A stretch of 64,000 bases of DNA from Triglochin maritima (taxonomy: Eukaryota > Streptophyta > Magnoliopsida > Alismatales > Juncaginaceae). Shown here in pieces: positions 21,771 to 33,354 of the stretch. Location: positions 21,728,542-21,792,541 of the forward strand of contig OY821791.1 of NCBI GenBank assembly GCA_963682175.1. Reading direction: 5' to 3'. Below the pieces are notes generated by a model. It was not told where the DNA came from. It saw only the letters and a list, made by a program, of their open reading frames with translations, and ran no database searches. The position numbers and the translations under genes were made by a program. Every line of letters begins with the position of its first letter. Position 1 is the first letter of the stretch.

Positions 21771-22645
21771 GATAAAGAGAATCGTAGAGAGATAAAGAAC
21801 GAGAGATGAGATAGAGAAGAGAGAGTAGAAAGAGAAGCGGAGAGGAGAGAAAAAATGGAGAGGCGAGCGAGAGGAGAGGGAGAGAGAGTAGAAGGAGAGA
21901 GGTAGAAGGACAAGGAGAGAGGGGACGAGTGAGAAGGAGAAGAGAAAGTGGATAAGAGGGAGAACGAGATGGAATGAGAAAAGGAGAAGCGAGAGAACGT
22001 GAGAAAAGGAGAGAAAAGAGAGACGGATAAGAGGTAGAGGGCGAGGAGAAGAAGGAGAGGGGGAGAAGAAGGAGACGAAGAGAAGGAGAAGAGGGGAGAG
22101 GAATGGAGAGGTAGGCAAGAGTAGAAAGAGAGGAGATAAGAGATGGGAAAGGGAGAGAGAAGAGAGACGGAGAGTAAGAACGAGAACGAGAAATCAAGAA
22201 GGGAGAGTGGAGGAAAGAGGAGTAGAGAGAGAAGGAAGAGGGAGAGAGGAGGAGAATAGGGAAGAGGAGAGAGGAGCAGAGAGGGAGAGAGGATAAAGAA
22301 AGGAAAGGGAGAGAAACGGAGAAACGAGAGAAGTAGAGGGAGAAGGAGAGAGGACAGAGAAGAATAAAGAGAAAGCGAGAGAAGGAGGGAGTGGAGAAGA
22401 GGTCAAGAGGGAGATAGAGAATGAAGGAGATGAGGGAAGAGGCAGGATACAAGGAGAGAAGGAACAAGAGAGGTAGAGAAGAGAGGGAAGGAGGAGAGAA
22501 GAGGAAAAGATAGAAGGGAGAAAGGGGAAGTAGATGGGAGAAGAGATAGGGGAGAAGGACTGGGATAGAACCAGAGACAACAAGAGACAGAGAAAGAGGA
22601 GGAGAAGGGAAAGAGGAGGACCGAGAAGGGTAAGAAGGGGGAGAA

Positions 22646-22678
22646 AGAAGAAGAAGAAGAAGAAGAAGAAGAAGAAGA
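22646..22678 (+). repeat. (GAA)n microsatellite
   Basis: About 11 GAA triplets inside the satellite unit. A similar GAA run occurs at the matching place in the unit near 56820-56850. Confidence 0.9.
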
Positions 22679-23962
22679 GAGAAGAAGAGAGAAGAATAAG
22701 GAGAGAAAAATGGGAGAGGGATAAGGAGGAAGGGAGAGGAGAATGAGAAGGAATATGTGGGAGATAGAGATGTGGGGAGCGTGGGAGAGAAGAGAGAGGG
22801 GTAGAGAGGTTAATCGAGAGAGTCAGAGAGAAGGGAGAGACAGAGAGAGAAGGAAAGGGGGAAAAGGAGAAGCGAGAGAAAGGAGAGCAGAAGAAGTAGA
22901 AGGAGAAGGAGAGAGGAGAGAGAGATAAAAAGAGAGTTATAAGGGGGAGACAAATAAAGGAGGGACGGGAGAAGAGAGAGAAACAGAAAAAATGAGAAGG
23001 GAGAGAGGAGGGAAGACAGAGAAGAAGAAAAGGAGAGATGGATAGGAGAGGGAGGTTGAGAACACAATGACAAGAGAGAAGGGAGAGAGAGAAGGATAGA
23101 GACGGAGAAGAGAGAAGAGGGATATGGATAAGGATATATGGAGAATAGAGAAGAGGAGAGGGAGAAGGGAGAGAAGGGAAGAGAGAGGATGGAGAAGAAG
23201 GGAGAGAGAGAGCGAGAGGAGTAGAAGTAGGGAGTGGGGGAGGGAGATAAGAAGGAGAGGGACAAGACAGGGATAGAGAAGGAGAAAAAAGAGAGGAAAG
23301 AAGAGTGGAGAGACATAAGTAGAGGGAGAAGGAGAGTGGAGAGAGAGGGAAGGGAACGAGAGGGAGATAACGAGATAAAAAAGGAAGGTGAGAGAAAAAA
23401 GGAGACGAGAGAAGGCATTACGAGAGAAATAGGAGGAGGGAGAGCGAGAGAGAATGAGAGGAAGAGAGGGGAGGACAGAGGGAGAAGGAAAAAAGGGAGG
23501 GGACGAGAGGGGACGGAGGGATTTGAGGAGAGAGAGGAGGAGGAGGAAGTAGAGAGAGCAAAGTAGAGGAGGAAAGGGAGAAGAGAGGAGAGAGAAGAAG
23601 AATTAGAGATTGAACGGGAGAGCGAGAGAATGAGTAGGGGATAGAGAAGGGAAAGAGGAGAAGAGGGAATAGGGAAGGGAATGAGATGGAGAAGGGAGGG
23701 TTGAGGTAGAGAAAAAGAGGGAGTAGGAGCGAGAGAGATAGAGGAGGAGAGACGAAATGAGAGAGGAGAGAGGAGGAGAGTGAGAAGGAGAAGAGAAAGG
23801 GAGAGGAGGAGAGAAAAGGGGGAAGGGTGTGAGTGATAAAACAGAGATCAGGGAAGAGAAGAGGATAGGAGAGAGAAGAAAAGGGAGAAGGGGAGAGGAG
23901 AAGGGAGAGCGAGAGCGAGAAGAGGTGCAAGGAAGGGAAGGAGGAGATAGAGAGAGATGGTG

Positions 23963-24062
23963 TTCCCCCTCCTTCTAATCTTCCCTATCCTTCCCTTCTC
24001 TTTATCCCCCCTCTTCTTATCCTTATCCCCTCTCGCACCTCGCTTCCTTCTCCCTTGTCAGG
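23963..24062 (+). repeat. Strand-switch island of the satellite (4)
   Basis: Same module; the anchor reads cttccctatcc at 23980, 2292 bp after the previous anchor. Confidence 0.8.
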
Positions 24063-24657
24063 ATAACAAGGAAGGTAGAGAGATAGAGAAGGAGATAGGA
24101 GATAGAGAAGAGAGAGTAGAGAGACAAGGGGAGAGGAGAGGGAAAAATGGAGAGGCGAGCGAGAAAAGGAGAGGGAGAGAGTAGAAGGAGGAAGGTAGAA
24201 GGACAAGGAGAGAGGGGATGTGTGAGAAGGAGAAGAGAAAGTGGATAAGAGCGAGAACGAGAGAGAATGAGAAAAGGAGATGCGAGAGAACGTGAGAAGA
24301 GCAGAGAGTGAAAGACAGAGAGGGATAAGAGGGAGAGGGTGGAGAGAAGAAGGAGAGGGGGAGAAGGAAACAAAGGTAAGGAGAAGAGGGAAGAGGATGG
24401 AGAGGTAGGGAAGAGTAGAGAGATAGAGGAGAAAAGAGAGAGGGGAAAGGGAGAGAGAAGAGAGACGAAGAGTGAGAGTGAGAGATCGAGAAGGGAGATT
24501 GGATAAAAGAGGATAAGAAGAGTAGAGAGAGAAGGAAGACGAAGAGAGGAGGAGAATAGAGAAGAGGAGAGAGGAGGAGAGAGGGAGAGAGGGAGAGATG
24601 GGAGAGAGGATAAAGAAGGGAAAGGGAGAGAAAATGAGAAATGATAGATGTAGAGGG

Positions 24658-24662
24658 AGAAG
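24658..24662 (+). repeat. Target site duplication of the Copia element (left)
   Basis: AGAAG directly precedes the 5' LTR and is repeated at 30418-30422 directly after the 3' LTR. Confidence 0.85.
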
Positions 24663-25045
24663 TATTGGATTAATCTAGGATTAATAAGATATTTGCCCAA
24701 AGCACTGACACATGGCGCGTCCCTATTGGACTACACATTTAAGGGTTTAGGGTGGAGCCATCTATATAAAGAGGGGAGCCTCCCATTGGATGGAACAACA
24801 AGTGTGCAAACCCTAGCCTCCACCCACCCTAGCCGCCACCTTCTCTCTCTCACATTTCGTCCCTCGACCTCCACCAAGCTCATTCCGTGGACTCTTGGGT
24901 TGCGGACTCACGCTCCTTCTCCAAGAGAGTAGGAGACCGACCGGTGAAAAGGATTCCGTAAGGTGACCTCCGATCTTCCTTCCGCTGCCACAGGTTCTCT
25001 CCAAGAAAGGTACTCCTGAACCTGTAGAATCGTTGTTTGCTAACA
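24663..25045 (+). mobile_element. Copia 5' LTR
   Basis: 383 bp from TATTGGATTAATC to TTGCTAACA. A TATA box (ctatataaag) lies near 24760-24770. The primer site follows after one base. Confidence 0.92.
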
Positions 25046-25046
25046 T

Positions 25047-25059
25047 TGGTACCGGAGCC
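25047..25059 (+). other. Primer binding site, tRNA-Met (degenerate)
   Basis: TGGTACCGGAGCC matches TGGTATCAGAGCC at 11 of 13 positions. Confidence 0.75.
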
Positions 25060-26751
25060 ATCTCGGTTACCTTCGAATCCTCACCATGCTTGACGAATTT
25101 TTTGTTTCATGATTATCTGATTTGAAATAAAAATTCGGTGGTTATGTTTTTTGGAGAAAGAAAGATAACAGAAAAATCAGCATTGCTTATTTACATGATG
25201 CGCATGTTATATATGTTGATTGTTCATGTTTTTTCTTTCAAATTCGTTTTTGATATTCTGGAAATGAAAACTCAGAAGTTGTTTTTATCTTTAAATGAAA
25301 TAATATGATCGTTCATTTAGAGATATAAGTGGTGCATGTTTGCTGAGTTCTTTCTAACATGTGATTAGGGCTTAGACTAGACTCTACTTGTTGCGCATGT
25401 TTTGGTTCATTAGAGCATGCATCTAGGGTTAGATTTTGCTCCTCCATTCTTGCGCATGTATGCATGGTTTAAGATGGATTTTTTCCTGATTTTAGTTCGA
25501 GCCAATATGATATGTTGCTCTCCTATCGTTGCACATACATAGATGTGACCAGAATTCTGCTTTTTCTGTGTTGTTACCTCTATTCTTTGCGCCTGTATTA
25601 GATAAATCAGAAGTTATTTTTCCATGTTGATTCTTCTAAATCATGCACATGTATACATGAAATCAGATGTCTATTTTTCTTGATTTTTCCGAATTAGGGT
25701 TAGATATTATTTATTCTAATCTTTGAGCATGTATACATGAAATCTGTGTTAACCCTATCATGATGATCTTCTATTTTTGCGCATGTTTTAAATGATAATC
25801 AGTAGTTTAATTCTCTGATATTTTTGCATGCTTGAATTTGATGATAATGTTTGTATGTCATTTGTATATCATCATGCATGTCGGATTGCATGGATGGATC
25901 AAATGTTGTTATCTCTGATTCGTGTACATGCATGACTAGATCTCATGTTTGTTGGAATTTCGTGTATATGCTTGTTTATTTTGCATTTTTCAATATGAGC
26001 ATGCATCTAGAGTAGATGTTTATTGCCATATGCATATGCATGATAATTGTGTTGCCTTGTTGCTCCAAAGAATTTTGGATATGGCTATTTTTGGAGCATT
26101 AACATGCATGTGATTGATTGGTTTCCTTACTGAAAAATGCGCATATATGCTTGATGTTCTCTTGAAAATTTCGAATTTTTCCTTTCCAATACAAGTAGCA
26201 TAGTTATTGTTGATTGCATGCTTATATTGATTAAGGAAAGATTGGCAAATTCTGAAATTGTTTTAGGGCATATTATGGGCTGGGTTTTTGTTGCCTTAAA
26301 AGTATTTGTTGAATGCTTTCCTTTGATGCACATATATGTGTTAATCTCATTTAAGGAATTTCGGATTTTTTGGAATGGTAGCATGCATTTCATTTGAAAT
26401 ATTTCCTTTATGATTAAATCCACATACATGTGTTGATCTGATTGAGGATTTTTCCGTCTTTTTCTTTCCTAATACGAGTACGATAATTTTTGCGCTCTCA
26501 TGATTATGTTGATGGGGGAAAGAAAAGAAAATTTCTATTTTGAGATACTATTATGGAGATTGATTGGTATTTCCATATACGTTTTTCTTATGCTACAAAT
26601 ATGCGTTGTTTCCTTATATATTACTTCCTTCTTATTTGGAAGTGGTGTACACTTTATTCATGCGTGTGATTGTGCTAACGTATGGAAAGATTGCGCTTAT
26701 ATCGTATGAATGGTGTGAATGGATGCTGATTTATTTTTTGCTGCCTTATTG
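25060..26751 (+). other. Copia leader, AT-rich with recurring gcgcatgtatacatg words
   Basis: About 1.7 kb between the primer site and the polyprotein, with no coding frame. Words such as gcgcatg, catgtatacatg and catgcatg recur every 40-80 bases (for example near 25200, 25395, 25450, 25645, 25725, 25780, 25925, 26000, 26100, 26330). It occupies the place where gag should lie. It could be a leader, an intron or a replacement of gag. Confidence 0.6.
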
Positions 26752-29700
26752 AGAGAAACGACGTCGAGGATCCAGAGGTGGGAAAGATAAGTCTAATGTG
26801 ACTTGTTTTAACTGCCGAAAGACTGGACATTTTGCTCGTGAGTGCGCTGAGCAAAAGGTAATTACTGTGTGTAATCCCTTGAATTGTAACGTGACTAGTT
26901 CTGTGATGCTCACTGACCACTCTCCTGTGTGGATTGTGGATTTAGGTGCCACGGACCACGTAACAAAGGATCGTTCTGCCTTCGTGGAATATGGCCGTGT
27001 TCCAAGTGGGAGGCGAATAAACATGGCGAACAACACTAGCATTGAAGTTCTTGGAGTTGGCACATGCAAAGTGGCTTTGCGAAGCGGACGGATCCTAGTA
27101 CTTCACGACATGTTGTATGCACCTGCTATACGGCGAAATATTATTTCTGTTGTTGTTTTGATGAGACATGGTTTTAAAGTTGTTTTTGAGAACAATGATA
27201 TGGGTTTATACCTTGCTAACATTTATTATGGACATGCATTTCTTTCAGACAGTTTTATTGTGTTGGACGCAATTTATGATTTCAATCATAACACTAGTGC
27301 CTTTATGAGTCCAAGTTCCATGAATAATGATTCAGTTATGTGGCATGCTAGACTAGGTCACATTGGTGTTGATCGGATGAACAGGTTGGCAAAGGAGGGG
27401 GTATTAGGAGAATGCTCCAAATTTGAATTGCCGACCTGTGAATCTTGTCTAGCTGGAAAGGCAACTAGAAAACCGTTCGGAAAAGCCATTAGAGCTACTT
27501 CCCCTTTAGAACTAATTCACTTGGATATTTGTGGACCTTTGAATGTGCGTACTAGACATGGACAAAGTTACTTCATCACATTTATTGATGACTACACTAG
27601 ATATGGTCATATTTATCTTATTTCTCACAAGTCAGAAGCTCTAGAATGCTTTATGATATTCATGAGCATGGTAGAGAATCAATTGGATAATAAGATAAAA
27701 ACTCTCAGAACGGACAGAGGTGGGGAGTATCTTTCCATAATATTCAAAGAGTTATGTGATGAAAATGGGATATCTAGACAACTCACTATGCCTTATACTC
27801 CTCAGCAAAATGGTGTTGCCGAGAGAAGGAATAGAACGTTGCTAGACATGGTTAGATCCATGATGGCGCATGCGAGCTTGCCAATTTCGTTTTGTGGAGA
27901 TGCTCTAATGATTGCTGCCTACATCCTCAACAGAGTTCCAAGAAAAATGGTTCTCTCAACTACATATGAGTTATGGACAGGACGGAAGCCTGATTTTAGT
28001 CTGCTGCATCCTTGGGGATGCACGGCATACATTCATTCTACTAGTCACCGATATGGAAAACTAGGACCTAGAGGGAAAAAGTGTATCTTTGTAAAATACA
28101 GTAATCTCTCCAAAGGTTATGTTTTTATCAGGTTAGACGAGGATGAAAGAAGGACGGAAGTGGAGTCTAGGGATGCCACATTCTTGGAAAATAGTTTTCC
28201 AACTCTTGCTAGAGCTATCAAAGAGTCAGTGGACTTCTTTGAACAACAAGATGACGACATTGCCACTCCACGGGATCAGGATCTGGAAGTTGAACATGAG
28301 GTTCCACCAGTCAATCCTAGTGGGAGCAGCAATGCTGAGGATCCGATAGCTCTCACGGAGGATGAGCCATCGGATACCCATCTGCGTCGAAGTAAACGTG
28401 GGCTCATTCCTCGTAGGCGGTTTCGCTTAGAGGAAGAGGCCCTCATGATAGCTTAAGAACAAATTGATTATGAATCATCTGGGATGACAGTAATCGATGA
28501 GCAAGAACCGGAGACCTTGAAAGAGGCTTTGGAAGGTCCAAATGCGAAAGAGTGGTTAGAAGCTATAAAGGAAGAGTTGGAGTCGATGAAAGTTAATTGA
28601 GTCTGGGACTTGGTCGACTTACCGCCGAATCGAAAGGCCATTGGGGCCAAGTGGATCCTCAAGATTAAGAGGAAGGTGGATGGATCTATTGATAGATTCA
28701 AGGCTAGACTGATATCTAAAGGCTACACACAAAGAGAAGGCGTGGATTTTGAGGAAACATTTTCACCCGTTGTTAGGTTTGCCTCCATCCGCCTTCTACT
28801 AGCTATTGTAACTCAGATGGACTTAGAGCTTTACCAAATGGATGTAAAGACTGCTTTTCTCAATGGAGAACTTGAGGAGGAGATCTATATGGATCAACCT
28901 CAAGGTTTTGAAGTCAAAGGATAAGAGCGCAAAGTGTGCAAGCTCAATAAGTCCTTGTATGGCTTAAAACAAGCGTCTAGACAGTGGAACATTCTCTTCC
29001 ATCAAGCTATATCAGAGAATGCGTTCTCTATGCTTGAGGAAGATCACTGTGTGTACGTTAAGAGATCCAATGGTAAATTTGTCATTCTGACCTTGTATGT
29101 TGATGACATACTCATGGCTGGCAATAGCAAAGAGTTGCTGAAATCCAATAAAGAGTGGTTGTCCTCCACGTTTGAGATGAAGGACATGGGTGAAGCTAGC
29201 TACGTCCTTGGTGTCAAGATAGTTAGAAATAGGTCCAAGAGACTTCTGGGATTGTCTCAAGAGACTTATATTAACAACATCTTGAAGAAATACCATATGA
29301 ACAAATGCAAACCAATCCACACTCCTGTTGAGAAGGGTTTGCACTTGAGCCTTGATAAGCATCCTGAGACTCCTGAATAGAAGGCCAAAATGAGCGAGGT
29401 TCCATACTCCAATGCTGTGGGAAACCTTATGTACGCCATGATGTGTACTAGGCCAGACATTTGTTATGCTGTGGGCATGGTGAGTCGATGCCAGTCTAGC
29501 CTAAGCATGGAGCACTGGAAGGCAGTCAAGAGAATCATGAGATACCTCAGAGGAACGAGTAACTACATGTTGTGTTACCAAGCATCAGATCTCCCCCTAA
29601 TTGGCTATAGTGATGCCGATTGGGCTGGAGACATTGATGAAAGGAAGTCTACCTCTGGTTATGCTTTCTTGCTGGCTAATGGGGCCATCTCATGGTCCAG

Positions 29701-30025
29701 CAAGAAGCAAACCTGTATAGCCCTGTCGACTATGGAAGCAGAGTATGTTGCATGCCCTACAACAGTACAGGAGGCAGTTTGGTTGAGGAGGTTCTTACAA
29801 CATACTGGGCTAGTAGAGACATCGGATGAGCCTGTTGTTGTCTATTGTGACAGCATGACTGTCCTTTGTTATGTGAAAGACCCCAAATATCATGGAAAGA
29901 CCAAACATTTACAGGTTATTGTGGATGTGTACTTGGAGAGAGGAGTAGTTGTATGTATCAGGGATATATGCATATGTGTCGGGGACACAAAAGCAGATGA
30001 CATGTTGTTATCGTGCTGTTGTGCA
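26752..30025 (+). pseudogene. pol: Copia polyprotein (knuckle, PR, IN, RT, RNase H) with four stops
   Basis: A single frame opens after the TGA at 26749. It starts with the gag knuckle CFNCRKTGHFAREC. The protease site reads WIVDLGATDHVT (Leu where Ser is usual). Integrase has the H-H-C-C finger (WHARLGH, then CESC) and the DDE residues in HLDICGP, LRTDRGGEY and NGVAERRN. RT has YVDD near 29098 and RNase H has GYSDADWAGD near 29605. Stops lie at 28454 (TAA), 28598 (TGA), 28922 (TAA) and 29378 (TAG); three fit CAA or CAG with C changed to T. The frame is otherwise uninterrupted. The C-terminal tail is diverged from usual Copia ends. Confidence 0.93.
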
Positions 30026-30034
30026 AGTGGGAGA
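30025..30034 (+). other. Copia polypurine tract
   Basis: AAGTGGGAGA directly precedes the 3' LTR, the position where plus-strand synthesis is primed. Confidence 0.8.
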
Positions 30035-30417
30035 TATTGGATTAATCTAGGATTAATAAGATATTTGCCCAAACCACTGACACATGGCGCGTCCCTATTG
30101 GACTACACATTTAAGGGTTTAGGGTGGAGCCATCTATATAAGGGGGGGAGCCTCCCATTGGATGGAACAACAAGTGTGAAAACCCTAGCTTCCACCCACC
30201 CTAGCCGCCACCTTCTCTCTCTCCCATTTCGTCCCTCCACCTCCACCAAACTCATTCCGTGGACTCTTGGGTTGTGGACTCGCGCTCCTTCTCCAAGAGA
30301 CTAGGAGACCGACCGGTGAAAAGGATTCCGTAAGGTGACCTCCGATCTTCCTTCCGCTGCCACAGGTTCTCTCCAAGAAAGGTACTCCTGAACATGTAGA
30401 ATTGTTGTTTGCTAACA
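30035..30417 (+). mobile_element. Copia 3' LTR
   Basis: Same length and termini as the 5' LTR (TATTGG to GCTAACA), about 13 substitutions by eye. The AGAAG duplication follows. Confidence 0.92.
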
Positions 30418-31303
30418 AGAAGGAGAGAAGATGGAGAAGAAGGAAGAGAGAGAGCGAGAGAAGGTGGGAGTGGACAAGAGGATAAGAGGGAGATAGAGAA
30501 TGAAGGAGAAGAGGGAAGAGGTGGGAGACAAGAAGAGAAGGAACGAGAGAGGTAGAGAAGATAGGGAAGGAGGAGAGAAAAGGAAGAGAGAAAAGGGAGA
30601 GAGGGGAAGTAGAAGGGAGAAGAGATAGGGGGAGAAGGACTGGGATAGGAGAGACAACGAGAGACAAAGAGAGAGGAGGAGATGGTAAAGAGGAGGAGAG
30701 GGAAGGATAAGACGTGGGAGAGAGAAGAAGAAGAGAGAAGGATAAGGAGACAAAAAGGAGAGATTGGTAAGAAGGAAGGGAGAGGAGAAGGAATATTAGG
30801 GAGATAGAGATGAGGAGAGAGAGGGAGAAGAGGGGAGAGTGGGAGGGAAGAGAGAGGGGTAGAGAGGTAGTGCGAGAGAGACAGAGAGAAGGGAGAGTCA
30901 GAAAGAGAGAAGGACGAGGAGAGAGAAGGATAGGGAGAAAAGGAGAAGCGAGACAAAGGAGAGAAGAAGAAGGAGAAGGAGAAGGAGAGAGGAAAGAGAG
31001 ATAAAGAGAGAGGGATAAGGGGAAAAGGGTGGAGGGAGGGGAGATGAGAGAGAAAATGAGAAGGAAGAGAGGAGGAGAAGGATAATGACAATGTGGGAGG
31101 AGAGAGGAGGGAAGATAGAGAAGAAGAAGAGGAGAGAAGGAGAGGAGAGGGAGGTAGAGAAGACAACGACAACAGAGAAGGGAGAGAGAAAGATAGAGAC
31201 AAAGAAGAGAGAAGAGGGATATGGATAAGGAGAGAAGAGAGAAGGAGAATAGAGAAAAGGAGAGGGAGAGAAGGGAAGTGAGAGGAGGGAGAAGAAGGGA
31301 GAG
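30418..31303 (+). repeat. Polypurine satellite array, copy 2 continued
   Basis: Its order of blocks continues from 24662 as if the Copia element were absent: the words following gagggagaag match 22340 onward in the complete unit. It ends in the target duplication of LINE 3 (aagaagggagag at 31292-31303). Confidence 0.85.
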
Positions 31304-31485
31304 AGAGAATGTAGTTTAACGAGTAGTGAGTAGTTCGAGAAAAAATGAGAGGAGAGAGAGAGAGTGGCGACAAGCATGGGAAACCTAGGTTTGTCTAGGT
31401 TTTCTCCCTCTTTTCATCACCAAATCTCTTGGTTTTAGAAGCAAAGTGGAGCCCAATCAAGGATCTTCCCACGAGCAGCAAGAGG

Positions 31486-33354
31486 ATGGAGATAGTGGCG
31501 CAAAGGAGGGCTCTATCCACCACCTTTGGACGTTTCTTCCTCAAGCTTGGGGGAGAAAACCCCGCACAACCTCTAGGAAGTAGTAAAACTCCCTCAAGGA
31601 AGTGGAGTGACCAATTCACAGCTGGACTAAGGGTTTCTACAGCCCTTGAGTACATCCAGCTGGCCATGAAGGGAGATGAAAAGCTTGCTTTATGCTCCAA
31701 GCAAGAAGTTCTTAAGACTTTGAAAATTTGGGTTAAGGTTTTAGTGGGATACTTCATTGGTTTCAAACAACATTTGTCCACACTAGAGAAACACCTCCAC
31801 AAGATGTGGGGTTTGGTTGGAGGCGTGGAAGTCTTAAAAAGGAGTCAAAGGTTTCTTCTTTTCTATTTCACTCTTGGAAAATATAAGAAGAGGGTGCTCG
31901 AGGGAGGCCCAAGGGTTGTTCGGGGCTCTCCACTCGTGGTGCAAGAATGGGCACCGGATGTGGTATTGAAAAGGTCTAGCATGACCACTGGATATGGATG
32001 AGCACACTGCCTCGGGGAGACGGCTGGCCTTTGCGAGTGTGTGCGTGGAAGTAGCCCATGATTTCACCTACACAAGTTGGGTGGAGGTTCAAGCGGAAGG
32101 CACCGGCAAACATATAGTCATTGTGGAGTACGAATGGAGGCCCGGGTATTGCATGGAGTGCATGGAGTTCGGCCATGAAATTGGGAAATGCCCAAGGAAG
32201 CAAACATGCAACAAACAAGAGGTGGTACCAAAGGAGAAGGCTGAGAAGTGGGTTGTTGTGTCTCGAGGGAAGGCTGGAAATGGGGTTGATAGGGTGAGGA
32301 GCACGCACATTGAAGAGGCGAGCTTAGAGCATGCTGAAACCTAGCACCATTGGCGAGGTGGTGGTGGGAAGGCTGGCCGGAGAGATGGGGAAGGAGAGGA
32401 GAGTGGAAGGGATGATGACATGGAAGCTAGAGGGGCTGACGTGGATGTGAGTGCAAGTGAGGAGGTGACATGTGGAGGGCCAGGTCGGAAGGAAGTGAGG
32501 GAGGAAAACAACAAATCTTTGTCACATTTTTTCTCCCCCCAAACTTTGAAGGGAACCAATGAGAAGCTTCCACGTCTTGTTGGAAACTAACTTAGAGGAC
32601 AAAATGGGAGTCCCCCCAAGGCCTCTAATGGATTCAAACATCTCAGCCAAAGCAAAGGAGCTTATTTGTGGCAAAAAAGGACCAATGGATAGTGGGGAGG
32701 GAAAGTGTGTGTTCCATTTTGGGACAAACCAATAACAAGGGGCTTGAGTGCTCTAGTGATGTATTGGCAAATGAGGAGAGGACAAGTGGACATGAAGAAG
32801 GCAAAATGGGGTATCACAAGGCTCCTTCAAAGGACCATAGGTTGGGAAAATTTTCTCTTGGTTGAGGAGGGGGACGTGCACATGATCTCATGCATGGGGA
32901 GCTCTCACGTAAGGTTCATGAGGAGGAAAAGTGCACATGGACAGCATTGGAAATTTCTGAGGAAAACCAACTTGAGAAAATGCAGCAAGAACATGAGCAA
33001 GCCACAAAAGTAAGTGAGAGGAGAAGAAGCATATCCAAAGGAGGGGAGGAAGAGAAAAGTGGACAAGCTCCTGTGATCCTAAAGGAGGGAAGATGTGATT
33101 CACCCACAAGAGTGGCTCGAGGAAAGGAGCACACCAAGCAAATTGATGAACCGAGTGGGGGAATGTTTGAAGTCCTTGGATACTTGGAGGACAAAGCCAT
33201 GGACCACATCGAAGAGAGGAAAGAAGACAGGCGTGAGGAATTGCACACAAAGAAGGTATCCTCCCCACCACCCCTACTTAGGAGATCTGGGAGAAAGAGT
33301 AATTGGAGTAAGAGTAATCACGTGGAGGGGAGGGGATTTCACCCCGCACCTTAA
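31486..33354 (+). pseudogene. LINE 3 ORF1: DUF4283/CCHC protein, broken
   Basis: It starts at the ATG at 31486 (MEIVAQRRA). The DUF4283 region follows, with VGYFIGFKQHLSTLEKHL and RFLLFYF. After a frameshift near 31990 it reads DEHTASGRRLAFASVCVEV, then the knuckle CMECMEFGHEIGKC (near 32150-32195). The variable tail is broken by a stop at 32342 and by frame changes, and ends GFHPAP then TAA at 33352, five bases before the ORF2 ATG. It would be the RNA-binding partner of ORF2. Confidence 0.85.

Larger units (their letters stand above)
20605..24662 (+). repeat. Polypurine satellite array, copy 2 (purine on plus)
   Basis: Nearly all G and A on the plus strand except for three pyrimidine islands (20945, 21671, 23963). 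Islands 2 and 3 are 2292 bp apart and the blocks between them occur in a fixed order that other copies share, so this is a tandem repeat of about 2.3 kb and not random simple sequence. The first interval (726 bp) is a deleted unit. A Copia element splits the array at 24662 and it continues at 30418. Poly(A) of LINE 2 forms the left border. Confidence 0.88.
24663..30417 (+). mobile_element. Copia LTR retrotransposon, decayed but structurally complete
   Basis: It has two 383-bp LTRs, a tRNA-Met primer site, a long non-coding leader, a protease-integrase-RT-RNase H polyprotein in one frame with four stops, and a polypurine tract. It is flanked by an AGAAG duplication. By eye the LTRs differ at about 13 of 383 positions, so the insertion is fairly young. 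Both LTRs begin TA rather than TG. It inserted into the satellite unit, which resumes in register at 30418. The gag N-terminal part is missing. Confidence 0.95.

Noticed and set aside
22534..22928. Arg/Glu/Lys-rich open frames
   Set aside because: They are the purine-strand counterpart of the same artefact, without start context or conserved phrases.
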